Shown here one piece after another: positions 29,241 through 38,466 of a DNA stretch of 64,000 bases. The notes beneath the pieces were generated by a model that was given only the letters and a program-made list of their open reading frames with translations, searched no databases and had not been told where the DNA came from. The first letter of the stretch is position 1; each line of letters opens with the position of its first letter. The stretch covers positions 1,329,501-1,393,500 of the forward strand of contig NZ_CP058669.1 of assembly GCF_014323565.1 (NCBI RefSeq). Direction: 5' to 3'. The translations under genes were made by a program, and so were the position numbers. Source of the stretch: Hyphobacterium sp. CCMP332 (GTDB taxonomy: Bacteria > Pseudomonadota > Alphaproteobacteria > Caulobacterales > Maricaulaceae).

Positions 29241-30209
29241 TCAGGCTTCAGCGCTATCGCGCTTGACCTTTGTCACCAATAGCAACGGGGCCGCCACGAA
29301 AATCGACGAATACGTCCCGATCACGATGCCGAAGATCATCGCGAAGGCAAAGCCCTGCAAGGCGGCACCGCCCAGTAGCCAGAGCGAGAACAGGGCCACA
29401 AGGGTTGTGAGGGATGTGAGGATCGTGCGCGACAGCGTCTTGTTGATCGCCAGGTTGAGAACCTCGTCCAGATCCTTTTTCTTGAACTTGCGAATTTTTT
29501 CGCGGATCCGGTCATAGACGACGACGGTATCATTCATCGAATACCCCACAATCGTCAGAATGGCGGCGATAGTGGAAAGGTTGAACTCGAGCTGCGTCAC
29601 CGAGAACATGCCGATCGTGATGATCACGTCATGCACCAGAGCCAGCACGGCTCCGACGGAATATTGCCATTCAAACCGGAACCAGATGTAGGCCAGCATC
29701 AGCACCAGAGCGACGACGATGGACATGATGCCCGCCTCGACCAGCTCGCCGGAGACTTTCGGGCCCAGCACCTGGACGGAGCGATATTCAATCGTCGGAT
29801 AAAGCTCGCTCAGCGCGGCCTGCACCGCCAGATTGGCGGCTTGCTGGGCCTGCTCGGCTTCCAGGCCTTCGCCTTCCTGCGGCTGCACCCGGATCAAGGC
29901 GCAATGATTGCCGTAGCATTCCGAACCTTCGGTCAATTCCGAGAGGCCCTGCAGTTCGATGGCACCGAGCCCGAGATTGTTCAGCACGCCGCGCATTTCA
30001 TCAATGCGGCTGGCGTCAATCTCTTCTTCAGTACGCACTTCGAGCGTCACACCGCCGGTGAAATCAATACCGAAATTAAGGCCCATCGACAGGAAAGCCG
30101 CGATGGATGCCACAATCATCAGGGCTGAAAAGCCGAAGGCCGCAAAGCGCGCCTTGATGAAGGGAATAGACGTTGCGTCCGGGAAATAATTGATGAGTGC
30201 GAGGGACAT
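29241..30209 (-). CDS. secF: Protein translocase subunit SecF
   Basis: SecF partners SecD to use the proton gradient in late Sec export, pulling substrates through on the periplasmic side. The 322-residue protein has TM1 (FSALMIVASIAAFLSMGL), then NFGIDFTGGVTLEVR (the FTGG motif) and a periplasmic region with one Cys pair (ECYGNHCALI). Five further helices include VGAVLALVHDVIITIGMFSV and AAILTIVGYSMNDTVVVYDR (conserved YSxND). It lies 10 bases downstream of secD in the yajC-secD-secF operon. Confidence 0.97.
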   Translation of the reverse strand: MSLALINYFPDATSIPFIKARFAAFGFSALMIVASIAAFLSMGLNFGIDFTGGVTLEVRTEEEIDASRIDEMRGVLNNLGLGAIELQGLSELTEGSECYGNHCALIRVQPQEGEGLEAEQAQQAANLAVQAALSELYPTIEYRSVQVLGPKVSGELVEAGIMSIVVALVLMLAYIWFRFEWQYSVGAVLALVHDVIITIGMFSVTQLEFNLSTIAAILTIVGYSMNDTVVVYDRIREKIRKFKKKDLDEVLNLAINKTLSRTILTSLTTLVALFSLWLLGGAALQGFAFAMIFGIVIGTYSSIFVAAPLLLVTKVKRDSAEA

Positions 30210-30219
30210 GGGCCGGCTC

Positions 30220-31803
30220 CTAAATCGGGAGTTTCTTGGGCTTCAGCCCCTTCACCCACATCGCAATCAGCAAGCGGGAGAAGACGAAAGCGGTGAAAAC
30301 AGAGGTGATGATGCCGATACCGAGTGTCACGGCAAAACCGCGCACAGGGCCAGCGCCGAGCATATAGAGCACGCCCGCCGCGATCAGCGTGGTGATATTG
30401 GCATCAAGAATCGCCGACAGCGCTTCGGAATACCCCTTCTCGATCGCATTGGCCGGAGATCGTCCGTTTCGCGATTCTTCGCGTATGCGCTCGTAAATCA
30501 GCACATTTGCATCCACCGCCATGCCGATCGTCAGAATGATGCCCGCAATCCCTGGCAAAGTGAGCGTCGCCTGCAAACCGGAGAGCGCGCCCAGTATGAG
30601 CGTCACATTGAGCAACAGGGCGAGATTGGAAAACACACCGAACAGCGAATAGGCCACCAACATGAAAACCATCACGCCAATGAAACCGATCACGACGGCG
30701 ATGGTGCCGGAATCAATCGAGTCCTGCCCGAGACCCGGACCAACCGAGCGCTGTTCCACCACCGTGAGTTCGGCCGGCAAAGCGCCCGCCTGCAGCAGCA
30801 CGGCGAGGTCATAGGCACTCTCGAAGGTAAAATTACCCTGGATCACACCAGAGCCACCCAGAATCGGTCCCAGAATCACCGGCGATGAAATCACCACATC
30901 ATCCAGCACAACGGCAAAGCGGCGACCGACATTCTGCGCCGTGACACGCCCGAATGCCGCCGCGCCAGTGGTGTCAAACCGGAATTCAACGACCGGGCGG
31001 CCTTCCTGGAACGTCGATCCGGCATAGGTCAGGTTTTCACCCGACACCATCGCCCGGCGCTCAACGGCAATATATGGTTCGGACAAGTTATCCTGCTGGA
31101 GGATCATCACCCCGGGAGGCGTCCGGCCCTGACCATCAGCGCCCACGGGCACATCGGCGCGGACCAGGTGAAAGGTCATGCGCGCTGTCGTGCCGACGAG
31201 CTCGATAATGCGTTGCGGATTGCTCTCGCCCGGCACCTGAACCAGAATGCGCTCATCCCCCTGACGGGCAATGGTCGGTTCGGTTGTGCCGGAGGCATCA
31301 ATCCGGCGGCGGATTACTTCGATGGACTGGGCAATCGTACGGTCGCGAATGTCGACGAGAGCCGCATCGGTCAGCGACATGCGAATCGTGCGTTCCGCAT
31401 TATCGCGGCTGAACGCCACGGTTCGCGACGCCGCACCCGTCAGGCCCATGCTGCCATCGCCAATCGGCCGGGACAGGCTTTGAAGCCGGTTATAGGCCTC
31501 GTCCATATCTTCGGCACGGGCGACGCGGATGACGACTTCCTCGCCGATCACCGCATTGGCGGCCGTCGGAATGGTCGGTTGCTGCCGGAAAAGCACATTG
31601 GCTTCCTGCGACAATCCATCCAGACGTTCAGAGCGGACGCCCGGAAGATCGACCTCGAAAACCAGGTGCGAGCCGCCTTGAAGATCAAGACCGAGATTGA
31701 CGGTCTGTCCTGGCACCGGTGAGAAATTCGGCAGGGCAAACCAGATGCCCAGCAAGGAAACAGCCGCAATCAGCCCGATTTTCCAATTGGCGAAATAGAG
31801 CAT
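30220..31803 (-). CDS. secD: Protein translocase subunit SecD
   Basis: SecD is the larger half of the SecDF export motor. The 527-residue protein has TM1 (WKIGLIAAVSLLGIWFAL), then NLGLDLQGGSHLVFEVDL (LGLDLxGG motif). The P1 periplasmic domain ends in QVPGESNPQRIIELVG, and a P1-head region follows. Five C-terminal helices contain GFIGVMVFMLVAYSLFGVFS, IILTIGMAVDANVLIYERIR (AVDANVLIxE motif) and the basic tail VKGLKPKKLPI. It lies between yajC (6-base gap) and secF (10-base gap). Confidence 0.97.
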   Translation of the reverse strand: MLYFANWKIGLIAAVSLLGIWFALPNFSPVPGQTVNLGLDLQGGSHLVFEVDLPGVRSERLDGLSQEANVLFRQQPTIPTAANAVIGEEVVIRVARAEDMDEAYNRLQSLSRPIGDGSMGLTGAASRTVAFSRDNAERTIRMSLTDAALVDIRDRTIAQSIEVIRRRIDASGTTEPTIARQGDERILVQVPGESNPQRIIELVGTTARMTFHLVRADVPVGADGQGRTPPGVMILQQDNLSEPYIAVERRAMVSGENLTYAGSTFQEGRPVVEFRFDTTGAAAFGRVTAQNVGRRFAVVLDDVVISSPVILGPILGGSGVIQGNFTFESAYDLAVLLQAGALPAELTVVEQRSVGPGLGQDSIDSGTIAVVIGFIGVMVFMLVAYSLFGVFSNLALLLNVTLILGALSGLQATLTLPGIAGIILTIGMAVDANVLIYERIREESRNGRSPANAIEKGYSEALSAILDANITTLIAAGVLYMLGAGPVRGFAVTLGIGIITSVFTAFVFSRLLIAMWVKGLKPKKLPI

Positions 31804-31809
31804 AAGCTC

Positions 31810-32187
31810 CTACTCCGAAATGGTTTTATTGGCCGGCTTTTTGTCCGACTTGGTGTCATTTGCCGGCTTCGGCTGGGTGCGGGAGCGGACTTCGGAGACC
31901 GTAGCGCGCATGACACGCACCTTCACGCCGGTCGCGATTTCCACTTGCAGCTCGGCGTCATCGACCTTGGCCACCTTGCCGACGATGCCGCCAGCAGTAA
32001 CAACTTCATCGCCCTTGGACAGCGCCGCGACCATCTCGCGATGCGCCTTCATCCGTTGCTGTTGCGGACGGATCAGCAGGAAATAGAAGACAACGAAGAT
32101 CAGCAGAAGCGGTGCGAACTGGATAAAGGCCCCTGCCACCCCGCCGGATGCGCCTGCGGTGGATGCGATGGAAATAGCGTCGAACAT
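31810..32187 (-). CDS. yajC: Preprotein translocase subunit YajC
   Basis: A small accessory protein of the SecDF-YajC complex. Of its 125 residues, a single membrane helix (FIQFAPLLLIFVVFYFLLIR) is followed by PQQQRMKAHREMVAALSKGD and then DEVVTAGGIVGKVAKVDD, the typical SH3-like cytoplasmic part. The N-terminal extension MFDAISIASTAGASGGVAGA and the Lys-rich tail are variable in the family. It is the first gene of the sec operon. Confidence 0.95.
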   Translation of the reverse strand: MFDAISIASTAGASGGVAGAFIQFAPLLLIFVVFYFLLIRPQQQRMKAHREMVAALSKGDEVVTAGGIVGKVAKVDDAELQVEIATGVKVRVMRATVSEVRSRTQPKPANDTKSDKKPANKTISE

Positions 32188-32270
32188 GAAGAAGCCCCTG
32201 TGGCGTGCCGGTTATTGAAAGGTCGCGGGAATATATCGGGACGCGCGTGCCATGCAACAAGGGTTGGCGG

Positions 32271-33254
32271 TTAACTTCCCTGCAGATGCCCCATCGGGTC
32301 TTCCGGAGTCACGCCGCGGCGGATCTCGAAATGCACCTGAGACGTATCAACCGATCCGGTCGACCCGGCTTCAGCGATCAATTGCCCCTGGTCCACCCGG
32401 TCGCCCTCGGCCACAAGAAGGCGGGAGTTGTGCGCATAGGCGGTCACCCAGCCCCCATCATGGCGGATCAGGACCAGCTCGCCATAGCCCTGCAATTCAC
32501 CGCCCGCATACACCACCGTTCCGCCCGCCGCGGCCCGCACACTATCGCCTTCATTGGCCGCGATATTGATACCGTCATTGCGGCGGCCATCGGGTTTGGG
32601 ACCGAATGTCGAGATGATGTCCCCGCGAATGGGCCACTGGAATGTCACCGGCCCCGCGCTCGCCGGCGGCTCGGTGCGCGCGGGTGGGTCGCGGCGCGGG
32701 GGCGGATCTGCACTTTCTACCGTGACCGGTGTTTCGCGGGTTACATTGGTACGGGGCCGGTCAGTCCGGACCGGCGGTGGCTCAAGCGAGACCGTGCGCA
32801 CGCGCCCGTTTGGAATACGGATTTCCTGGCCGACCTCGATGGCATAGGGCGCGCCGATGCCATTGTGGGAGGCAAGGTCCAGATAGTTGATATTATAGCG
32901 CAATCCGATCCGGTAGAGATTCTCGCCGCGCCGCACGGTGTGCGAGGACGGGCGCGGAAATGTCAGCTCCTGACCGGCGAGCAATTCATACGGCGGATAC
33001 AGCCCGTTGGCATTCGCCAGGTCCGACGTCGAGACGCCACAATCCTCGGCAATTTCCGACAGCGTGTCGCCGGACCGGACCGTATAGCGGGCACCCGGAT
33101 CGCAGCGCGGGGCCGAATTCAGGACGGACGGCGACGGGCCACTGGTATTCGCGCGCCGGTAATCAATCTGCGCAGGATCCCGCGGCGACGGCGTCGCACA
33201 GGCGGCCACAAAGGCCACCAGCCATATAGATAGGATCAGACGAACGAATAACAC
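32271..33254 (-). CDS. nlpD: NlpD/EnvC-type LysM-M23 lipoprotein (amidase activator)
   Basis: An envelope lipoprotein (lipobox VAAC) of 327 residues. It has two LysM modules, YTVRSGDTLSEIAEDCGVST (about 56-100) and HTVRRGENLYRIGLRYNINY (about 104-148), a Pro/Arg-rich linker, and a LytM/M23 domain: FQWPIRGDIISTFGPKPDGR, RNDGINIAANEGDSV, GELVLIRHDGGWVTAYAHNS and VHFEIRRGVTPEDP. The HxxxD and HxH zinc motifs are degenerate (RNDGINI; VHF), as in E. coli NlpD, so it should activate an amidase rather than cut peptidoglycan. It follows surE and pcm, as nlpD commonly does. Confidence 0.9.
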   Translation of the reverse strand: MLFVRLILSIWLVAFVAACATPSPRDPAQIDYRRANTSGPSPSVLNSAPRCDPGARYTVRSGDTLSEIAEDCGVSTSDLANANGLYPPYELLAGQELTFPRPSSHTVRRGENLYRIGLRYNINYLDLASHNGIGAPYAIEVGQEIRIPNGRVRTVSLEPPPVRTDRPRTNVTRETPVTVESADPPPRRDPPARTEPPASAGPVTFQWPIRGDIISTFGPKPDGRRNDGINIAANEGDSVRAAAGGTVVYAGGELQGYGELVLIRHDGGWVTAYAHNSRLLVAEGDRVDQGQLIAEAGSTGSVDTSQVHFEIRRGVTPEDPMGHLQGS

Positions 33255-33330
33255 GGTGCAATTTTCACTCTGGTAAACCGGCTACAGTAAGCCCAAGAGG
33301 CGTTAATCAGCCGTTAGCCCTGTTCGCGAA

Positions 33331-33978
33331 TCAGAGCGTTTTTGTTTCACCATCCACCAGCGGGACAAAGCGGACATCCATGATGGCGTCCTCATCAAGC
33401 TCGCCGGTTTCGGTTCGGGTGTAGCGAATGAGTGTCTGTGTTCCACTGTCATTATTCACGGGGACCACGGCAATTCCGCCCGGCTTCAACTGCGAAAGCA
33501 GCGTATCCGGCCGAATCGGTGCTCCGGCGGTCACGATAATCCGGTCGAACGGTGCCTGCTCCGGCCAGCCCTTTGTCCCGTCACCGATACGCGTGGTGAT
33601 ATTGGTCAGGCGCAAGCTGGCAAACCGGGCCTCGGCTTCCTTAGCCAGGGTCCGGTATCGCTCGATCGTATAAACCCGCCGCGACAGGCGCGACAGGATG
33701 GCCGCCTGATATCCCGACCCCGTCCCGATCTCCAGCACCTTGCAGCGATCATCCACCTTCAGAAGCTGGGTCATCAGCCCGACAATCAGCGGCTGGCTGA
33801 TCGTCTGACCGCAATCAATCGGCAGGGCCCGGTCGTCGAAGGCATGGTCCTGGAACCGTTCCGGCACGAAGATGTTGCGCGGCGTTCGCTCGATGGCGCC
33901 CAGAACATGGCGGTCCGTCACGCCGGACCCGCGCAAGCTCATCACAAGCTGGATGACGCGGGGCTCGACGCCGGTCAT
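33331..33978 (-). CDS. pcm: Protein-L-isoaspartate O-methyltransferase
   Basis: Pcm methylates isoaspartyl residues in aged proteins so that they revert to aspartate. The 215-residue protein shows [20 protein letters not shown] and [20 protein letters not shown] (the GQTISQP active loop). The SAM-binding [40 protein letters not shown] and [13 protein letters not shown] follow. The start overlaps the surE stop by 4 bases, so it is coupled to it. Confidence 0.96.
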   Translation of the reverse strand: MTGVEPRVIQLVMSLRGSGVTDRHVLGAIERTPRNIFVPERFQDHAFDDRALPIDCGQTISQPLIVGLMTQLLKVDDRCKVLEIGTGSGYQAAILSRLSRRVYTIERYRTLAKEAEARFASLRLTNITTRIGDGTKGWPEQAPFDRIIVTAGAPIRPDTLLSQLKPGGIAVVPVNNDSGTQTLIRYTRTETGELDEDAIMDVRFVPLVDGETKTL

Positions 33979-34763
33979 TTGCGTGGCGGCGCCCCACCCA
34001 GAAGCCCCTTCAGGCGATGGTGGGTTTCCATATGCGTGAGATCGACATGCAAGGGCGTGACCGAGATACGCCCGCCCATGACAGCGTGCAGATCATCGCC
34101 TTCCGGCGGGCTCTGCGGTGCGCCCCTGAAGCCGATCCAGTAATAATCCACACCGCGCGGATCGGTGCGCTTGTCAGCGTGCACAATCGCCTGATCGCGG
34201 CGTCCCTGCTTGGTGACCTCCACTTCCTTCACCTCTGACGGGTCGCGATCCGGGAAGTTGATATTGATCAGCACATCCTCCGCCCAGCCCTCTTCCAGAA
34301 GACGGCGGATGATTGGCGCTCCGAAGGTCTCGCAAACCTCCCAGCGCGGCTCGGCATTGGGCAGGAAGGAATAGACCTGGCTCAGCGCGATCGAGGGGAT
34401 GCCCAGTTGCATACCCTGCATGGCGCCGGCGACCGTCCCCGAAAACGTCACATCTTCGGCAACATTGCCGCCGCGATTGACCCCCGACAGCACCAGATCG
34501 GGCTTCTTGTCCGTGATCAGGTCCTGCACGCCCATCAGGACCGCATCCGTCGGCGTGCCCGAAATCGCGAAGGATTTGTCGTCGATTTTGCGCACGCGCA
34601 GCGGGTCATGCAGAGTCAGGGACCGCCCGGCCCCGGACTGCTCCTCGGCAGGCGCAGCAATCCAGACATCGTCGGACAATTCCGCCGCGATCTTTTGCAG
34701 CGATTTCAGTCCGCGCGCACGAATGCCATCATCATTGGTCAGTAGAATTCGGGGGTTTTTCAT
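33975..34763 (-). CDS. surE: 5'/3'-nucleotidase SurE
   Basis: SurE is a metal-dependent nucleoside monophosphate phosphatase involved in survival under stress. The 262-residue protein has [20 protein letters not shown] (metal-binding DD), [35 protein letters not shown] and [20 protein letters not shown] followed by VAGAMQG. Also present are [20 protein letters not shown] and [20 protein letters not shown]. It overlaps serS upstream and pcm downstream by 4 bases each. Confidence 0.97.
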   Translation of the reverse strand: MKNPRILLTNDDGIRARGLKSLQKIAAELSDDVWIAAPAEEQSGAGRSLTLHDPLRVRKIDDKSFAISGTPTDAVLMGVQDLITDKKPDLVLSGVNRGGNVAEDVTFSGTVAGAMQGMQLGIPSIALSQVYSFLPNAEPRWEVCETFGAPIIRRLLEEGWAEDVLININFPDRDPSEVKEVEVTKQGRRDQAIVHADKRTDPRGVDYYWIGFRGAPQSPPEGDDLHAVMGGRISVTPLHVDLTHMETHHRLKGLLGGAPPRK

Positions 34764-36037
34764 GCGCTCAAAACCTCGAGCCCACCCATATAGGGGCGCA
34801 GCACGTCCGGGATGGTGATCGAGCCATCTTCATTCTGGTGATTTTCCATCACCGCCAGCATGGCGCGGCCCACGGCGACGCCAGACCCATTCAGCGTGTG
34901 CAGGAATTCCGGCTTTTTCTCACCCTCACGACGGAAGCGCGCATTCATGCGGCGCGCCTGGAAGTCTCCGCAATTGGAGCAGGAGGATATCTCGCGATAC
35001 GTAACCTGGCTCGGCAGCCAGACTTCCAGATCATAGGTCTTGCGCGCGCCGAACCCCATATCGCCGGAGGACAGCAGCATCACCCGGTAGGGCAATTCCA
35101 GACGGCGCAGAATTTCCTCGGCGCAATTCGTCATGCGGTCCAGCTCCTCCTCGGAGTCCTCGGGCCGGGTCACACACACCATCTCCACCTTCTGGAACTG
35201 GTGCATGCGGATCAGGCCACGCGTATCCCTGCCCGCCGAACCGGCCTCGGACCGGAAACAGGGTGTAAATGCAGTCAAACGCGCCGGAAAATCCGCCTCT
35301 TTGTGAATGGTTTCACGGAACAAATTGGTCAGCGGCACTTCCGAGGTTGGAATGAGCCAGTAACCATTGTCGGTATGGAAGGAATCATCGGCGAATTTAG
35401 GTAATTGCCCCGTGCCGAACATCGCCTCATCGCGTACCAGATAGGGCGGACTCACCTCGGTGAAACCATGCTCTGAAGTGTGCAAATCCAGCATGAATTG
35501 CGCCAGCGCCCGCTCCAGCCGCGCCAGACCACCCTGCAGAACGGCAAAGCGCGCGCCGGACATGGCGGCGGCGCGTTCAAAATCGAGCTGACCCAGCCCC
35601 TCGCCCAGATCAACGTGATCCCTTGGCGTGAAGCCGAATTCTTTCGGCGTGCCCCATCCGCGCACCTCTTCATTGTCGGCCTCGTCCTTGCCAACCGGAA
35701 CGTCGTCCATCGGAATATTCGGCAGGCCGGCGAGATGCTGGTTCAGCGCCTCTTCGAATTTCGCGGCGTCAGCACCGGAGTCCTCCAGAACCGATTTCAG
35801 GCGATCGACTTCGGCGCGCAGGCGGTTGAACTCGCCTTCATCGCCCTTGGCCTTCGCCTGGCCGATCTGCTTCGACAGCGCATTGCGTTCGGTCTCGGCT
35901 TCCTGCTGGCGGCCCACGGCCTCGCGGCGCTTCCGGTCCAGACGCAGGATTTCATCCGACTGCGGTTCCAGGAATCGCTTTGCCAGACCCTGATCAAAGG
36001 CTTCGGGATTGTCGCGGATCAAACGGATATCGTGCAT
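34760..36037 (-). CDS. serS: Serine-tRNA ligase
   Basis: SerRS charges tRNA-Ser. The 425-residue protein starts [20 protein letters not shown] with the long N-terminal coiled-coil tRNA arm (residues about 35-100). Class II motifs follow: motif 2 [20 protein letters not shown] and motif 3 around [20 protein letters not shown] with [34 protein letters not shown] is also typical. It shares a 4-base overlap with surE. Confidence 0.97.
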   Translation of the reverse strand: MHDIRLIRDNPEAFDQGLAKRFLEPQSDEILRLDRKRREAVGRQQEAETERNALSKQIGQAKAKGDEGEFNRLRAEVDRLKSVLEDSGADAAKFEEALNQHLAGLPNIPMDDVPVGKDEADNEEVRGWGTPKEFGFTPRDHVDLGEGLGQLDFERAAAMSGARFAVLQGGLARLERALAQFMLDLHTSEHGFTEVSPPYLVRDEAMFGTGQLPKFADDSFHTDNGYWLIPTSEVPLTNLFRETIHKEADFPARLTAFTPCFRSEAGSAGRDTRGLIRMHQFQKVEMVCVTRPEDSEEELDRMTNCAEEILRRLELPYRVMLLSSGDMGFGARKTYDLEVWLPSQVTYREISSCSNCGDFQARRMNARFRREGEKKPEFLHTLNGSGVAVGRAMLAVMENHQNEDGSITIPDVLRPYMGGLEVLSA

Positions 36038-36104
36038 GGCTGGACCTGAATCTCTGTTTCAGCGCGGGTGATAGCGAGCCGTCCTGCGGCTGGCAATGAC
36101 CGGA

Positions 36105-36923
36105 TCAGGATTCGGCGTCGGCCCCGGCCGGTTTGGGGCGCTTCTCGACCATCCGGACACCGGCAATCGAAATGCCATAGAGGGCCATAAGAACCGAACC
36201 GAGAATAAGCTGGCTGATCGGATCCGGCGGCGTCACAAAGGCTGCAAACACGAATATGCCCAATAGTGCGATCTTCCACGATCCCATCAATTGCCTGGAG
36301 CTGACAATGCCGGCGCCCCCGAGCAGCATCAGCAGCACAGGCAACTGAAAGCTGAGGCCAAAGGCCAGAATCAGGGTCGTCACCAGGTTGAGATAGTCCG
36401 ACACCCGCGTCAGAAGCTGGATCGAGACCGAATTCTCGCCGCCTATCTGCTCCTGACTCAGCGCAAAGCGCATCACGAAGGGCAGGACGAAATAGTAGAC
36501 AAAGGACATGCCCGCCACGAACAGCGCCGGCGCGCCGAGCAGAAAAGGCGCAAAAGCGCCGCGCTCATTCTTGTACAGGCCCGGCGAAACAAAGGCGAAA
36601 ATTTCATAGGCCAGCCAGGGGAAAGCGAGGACCAGCGCCCCGAACAGGGCCAGTTTGACCTTTACGAAGAAAAATTCGAGCGGTGCCGTAAAGATCAGCT
36701 CAAGCGATAAATCCCCGTCGCGTACGCGGGCCGCGGCGTCCTCGAACGGCACCAGTAGGAAATTGTAGATCGGCTCGGCAAAGGCAAAGCAAATCCCGAA
36801 ACCGATGATCAACGCGATCACCAGACGGATCAGCCGCATCCGCAATTCAACCAGATGCTCCATCAACGGCGCACGGCTGGCTTCGACTTCATCCTCGATA
36901 TCGGTACCGATTTTCTCGTTCAT
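36105..36923 (-). CDS. tatC: Sec-independent protein translocase subunit TatC
   Basis: TatC, with TatB, forms the twin-arginine signal receptor. The 272-residue protein has a cytoplasmic N-terminus with PLMEHLVELRMRLIRLVIAL and about six helices. The conserved loop reads FVSPGLYKNERGAFAPFLLG (with the key Glu), and helix pairs include FVAGMSFVYYFVLPFVMRFA and VTPPDPISQLILGSVLMALY. A short N-terminal extension (MNEKIGTDIEDEVEASRA) is acidic. It overlaps tatB by 4 bases; gene order is tatA-tatB-tatC. Confidence 0.97.
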   Translation of the reverse strand: MNEKIGTDIEDEVEASRAPLMEHLVELRMRLIRLVIALIIGFGICFAFAEPIYNFLLVPFEDAAARVRDGDLSLELIFTAPLEFFFVKVKLALFGALVLAFPWLAYEIFAFVSPGLYKNERGAFAPFLLGAPALFVAGMSFVYYFVLPFVMRFALSQEQIGGENSVSIQLLTRVSDYLNLVTTLILAFGLSFQLPVLLMLLGGAGIVSSRQLMGSWKIALLGIFVFAAFVTPPDPISQLILGSVLMALYGISIAGVRMVEKRPKPAGADAES

Positions 36924-37366
36924 TCCTCAACCGTCGGCTTGGCCGCCTTACGCTTGGGTTTGGTGTAGGGCTCGACCGTCGGCTGCGACGGCTCCGCCGG
37001 CGCGACCCCATCAGGCTGTTTCTTGTCGATTGTGTTATGCTGTTTTTCCGCCGCCGCATATTTGCGCTCGACGATTGTCTCGTGTTCCAGAGAGGCTAGG
37101 TCGCGCTGGACATCATCCAGCTCGCGTTTGGCTTTCGCAACCGGGTTGCCGGACTTCAGGGCTTCGATTTCGCGGCGAAGCTCGGACATCTCGGCCTCGC
37201 GGCCCATATCATCAAAGCTGCGCTGGAAATCGCGGGCCATCTGCCGCGCCTGCCCCACAAAACGGCCAACCCGCCGAAACAGCATCGGCAGGTCTTTGGG
37301 TCCGACCACGATCAGGGCCAGAACCGCCAGGACTATAAGTTCGGGAGCGCCAATGCCGGGATTCAT
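36920..37366 (-). CDS. tatB: Sec-independent protein translocase protein TatB
   Basis: A 148-residue subunit of the Tat receptor complex. The N-terminal hydrophobic helix with the family motif (GAPELIVLAVLALIVVGPKD, then LPMLFR) leads into an amphipathic helix (VGRFVGQARQMARDFQRSFD) and a long charged tail ending KPKRKAAKPTVEE. The Glu in the first helix and the G-P hinge are conserved. It is 9 bases downstream of tatA. Confidence 0.95.
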   Translation of the reverse strand: MNPGIGAPELIVLAVLALIVVGPKDLPMLFRRVGRFVGQARQMARDFQRSFDDMGREAEMSELRREIEALKSGNPVAKAKRELDDVQRDLASLEHETIVERKYAAAEKQHNTIDKKQPDGVAPAEPSQPTVEPYTKPKRKAAKPTVEE

Positions 37367-37375
37367 GTCCGGGCC

Positions 37376-37618
37376 CTAGTTCCGCGTCTTTTCGTCCTCG
37401 CGAGAGGCCGTGGTCGTTTCCTCCGACGCAGCATTCTCGCTGATCGAGGCATTACCGCCCTCGTCCTTGTCGGTGCCGTCCTCGCCTTCTTTCAGGCCCT
37501 TGCGGAAGCTGGTGATGCCTTTGGCGACTTCACCCATCAGACCCGAAATACGTCCCGCGCCAAAGAGCAAGGCGATAAGAACGACGATAATCAGAATTTG
37601 CCAGATGCCCGGTGCCAT
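37376..37618 (-). CDS. tatA: Sec-independent protein translocase protein TatA
   Basis: TatA polymerises to form the twin-arginine passage. It has 80 residues: MAPGIWQILIIVVLIALLFG membrane helix, AGRISGLMGEVAKGITSFRK hinge and amphipathic helix, then an acidic soluble tail. The length and layout are standard. It is the first of the tatABC genes and follows scpB by 77 bases. Confidence 0.95.
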   Translation of the reverse strand: MAPGIWQILIIVVLIALLFGAGRISGLMGEVAKGITSFRKGLKEGEDGTDKDEGGNASISENAASEETTTASREDEKTRN

Positions 37619-37695
37619 ATTTTCCTCCCGCGGGAATAATTCTCAGACAGGATTAGACGAGCGATCCGCCCGCGTCCATTTGCATGGTCAGGAAA

Positions 37696-38466
37696 TTACG
37701 TTTCGCTGTCATCCTCGTCCATGAAATCGACATGGAAGAGATGCGCATCCTCTTCCGGGTCCAGCGGGTCTTCGCCCTCCAGGCCTTCGGACAGGCCGGG
37801 ATCGGGAATTTCAAAACCGGGCGGCAGGCGCGCATCCAGAAGCCCGGCAGCTTTCAAATCCGCCTGCCCCGGCAAATCGGCAATAGAGGCGAGACCGAAA
37901 TACTGCAGGAATCCATTTGTCGTGCCATAGGTCACCGGACGCCCCGGCGTACGCCGACGGCCGCGCGGCCGGATCCAGCTGAGCTCGAACAGAAGATCCA
38001 GCGTTCCCTTGGACACCGCCACACCGCGAATTTCCTCGATCTCGGCCCGTGTGACCGGCTGATGATAGGCAATGATGGCCAGCGTTTCGAGCCCGGCATC
38101 CGACAGTTTGCGCGGCTCTTCGCGAATCTCTTCCAGCAGGCCGCGCAAATCCGGCGCGGTTTCAAAGCGCCAGCGCCCCCCGACCTCTGTCAGTTGAACA
38201 CCCCGCTCGGCATAATCTTCCTGCAGCTTCGCCAACAAAGCCTCGACATCGCTCTCGGCCGGCAATCGGGTCTGCAGGGTCTCGATATCCAGCGGCTCAA
38301 CGGCGGCAAACAGCAAGGCCTCCATACGGCGCAATCGGTCCTGCTCGGCATTTACCGCCAGACGCGGGCCCTTTTCATGGCTGCCGGTCTCGGCCTGCCC
38401 CTGACGAGACGCGCGCTCGCGAAGCTTTTCAATCGCTTCATTAATGGGATCGGGCTTGTCCGTCAT
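37696..38466 (-). CDS. scpB: Segregation and condensation protein B
   Basis: ScpB forms the SMC-ScpA-ScpB condensin, which compacts and separates chromosomes. The 256-residue protein starts MTDKPDPINEAIEKLRERAS. Its winged-helix core reads LRRMEALLFAAVEPLDIETL, WRFETAPDLRGLLEEI, KLSDAGLETLAIIAYHQPVT, RAEIEEIRGVAVSKGTLDLL, GRPVTYGTTNGFLQYFGLAS. The C-terminus is an acidic tail rich in Asp/Glu, a common alphaproteobacterial extension. It overlaps scpA by 4 bases. Confidence 0.95.
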   Translation of the reverse strand: MTDKPDPINEAIEKLRERASRQGQAETGSHEKGPRLAVNAEQDRLRRMEALLFAAVEPLDIETLQTRLPAESDVEALLAKLQEDYAERGVQLTEVGGRWRFETAPDLRGLLEEIREEPRKLSDAGLETLAIIAYHQPVTRAEIEEIRGVAVSKGTLDLLFELSWIRPRGRRRTPGRPVTYGTTNGFLQYFGLASIADLPGQADLKAAGLLDARLPPGFEIPDPGLSEGLEGEDPLDPEEDAHLFHVDFMDEDDSET

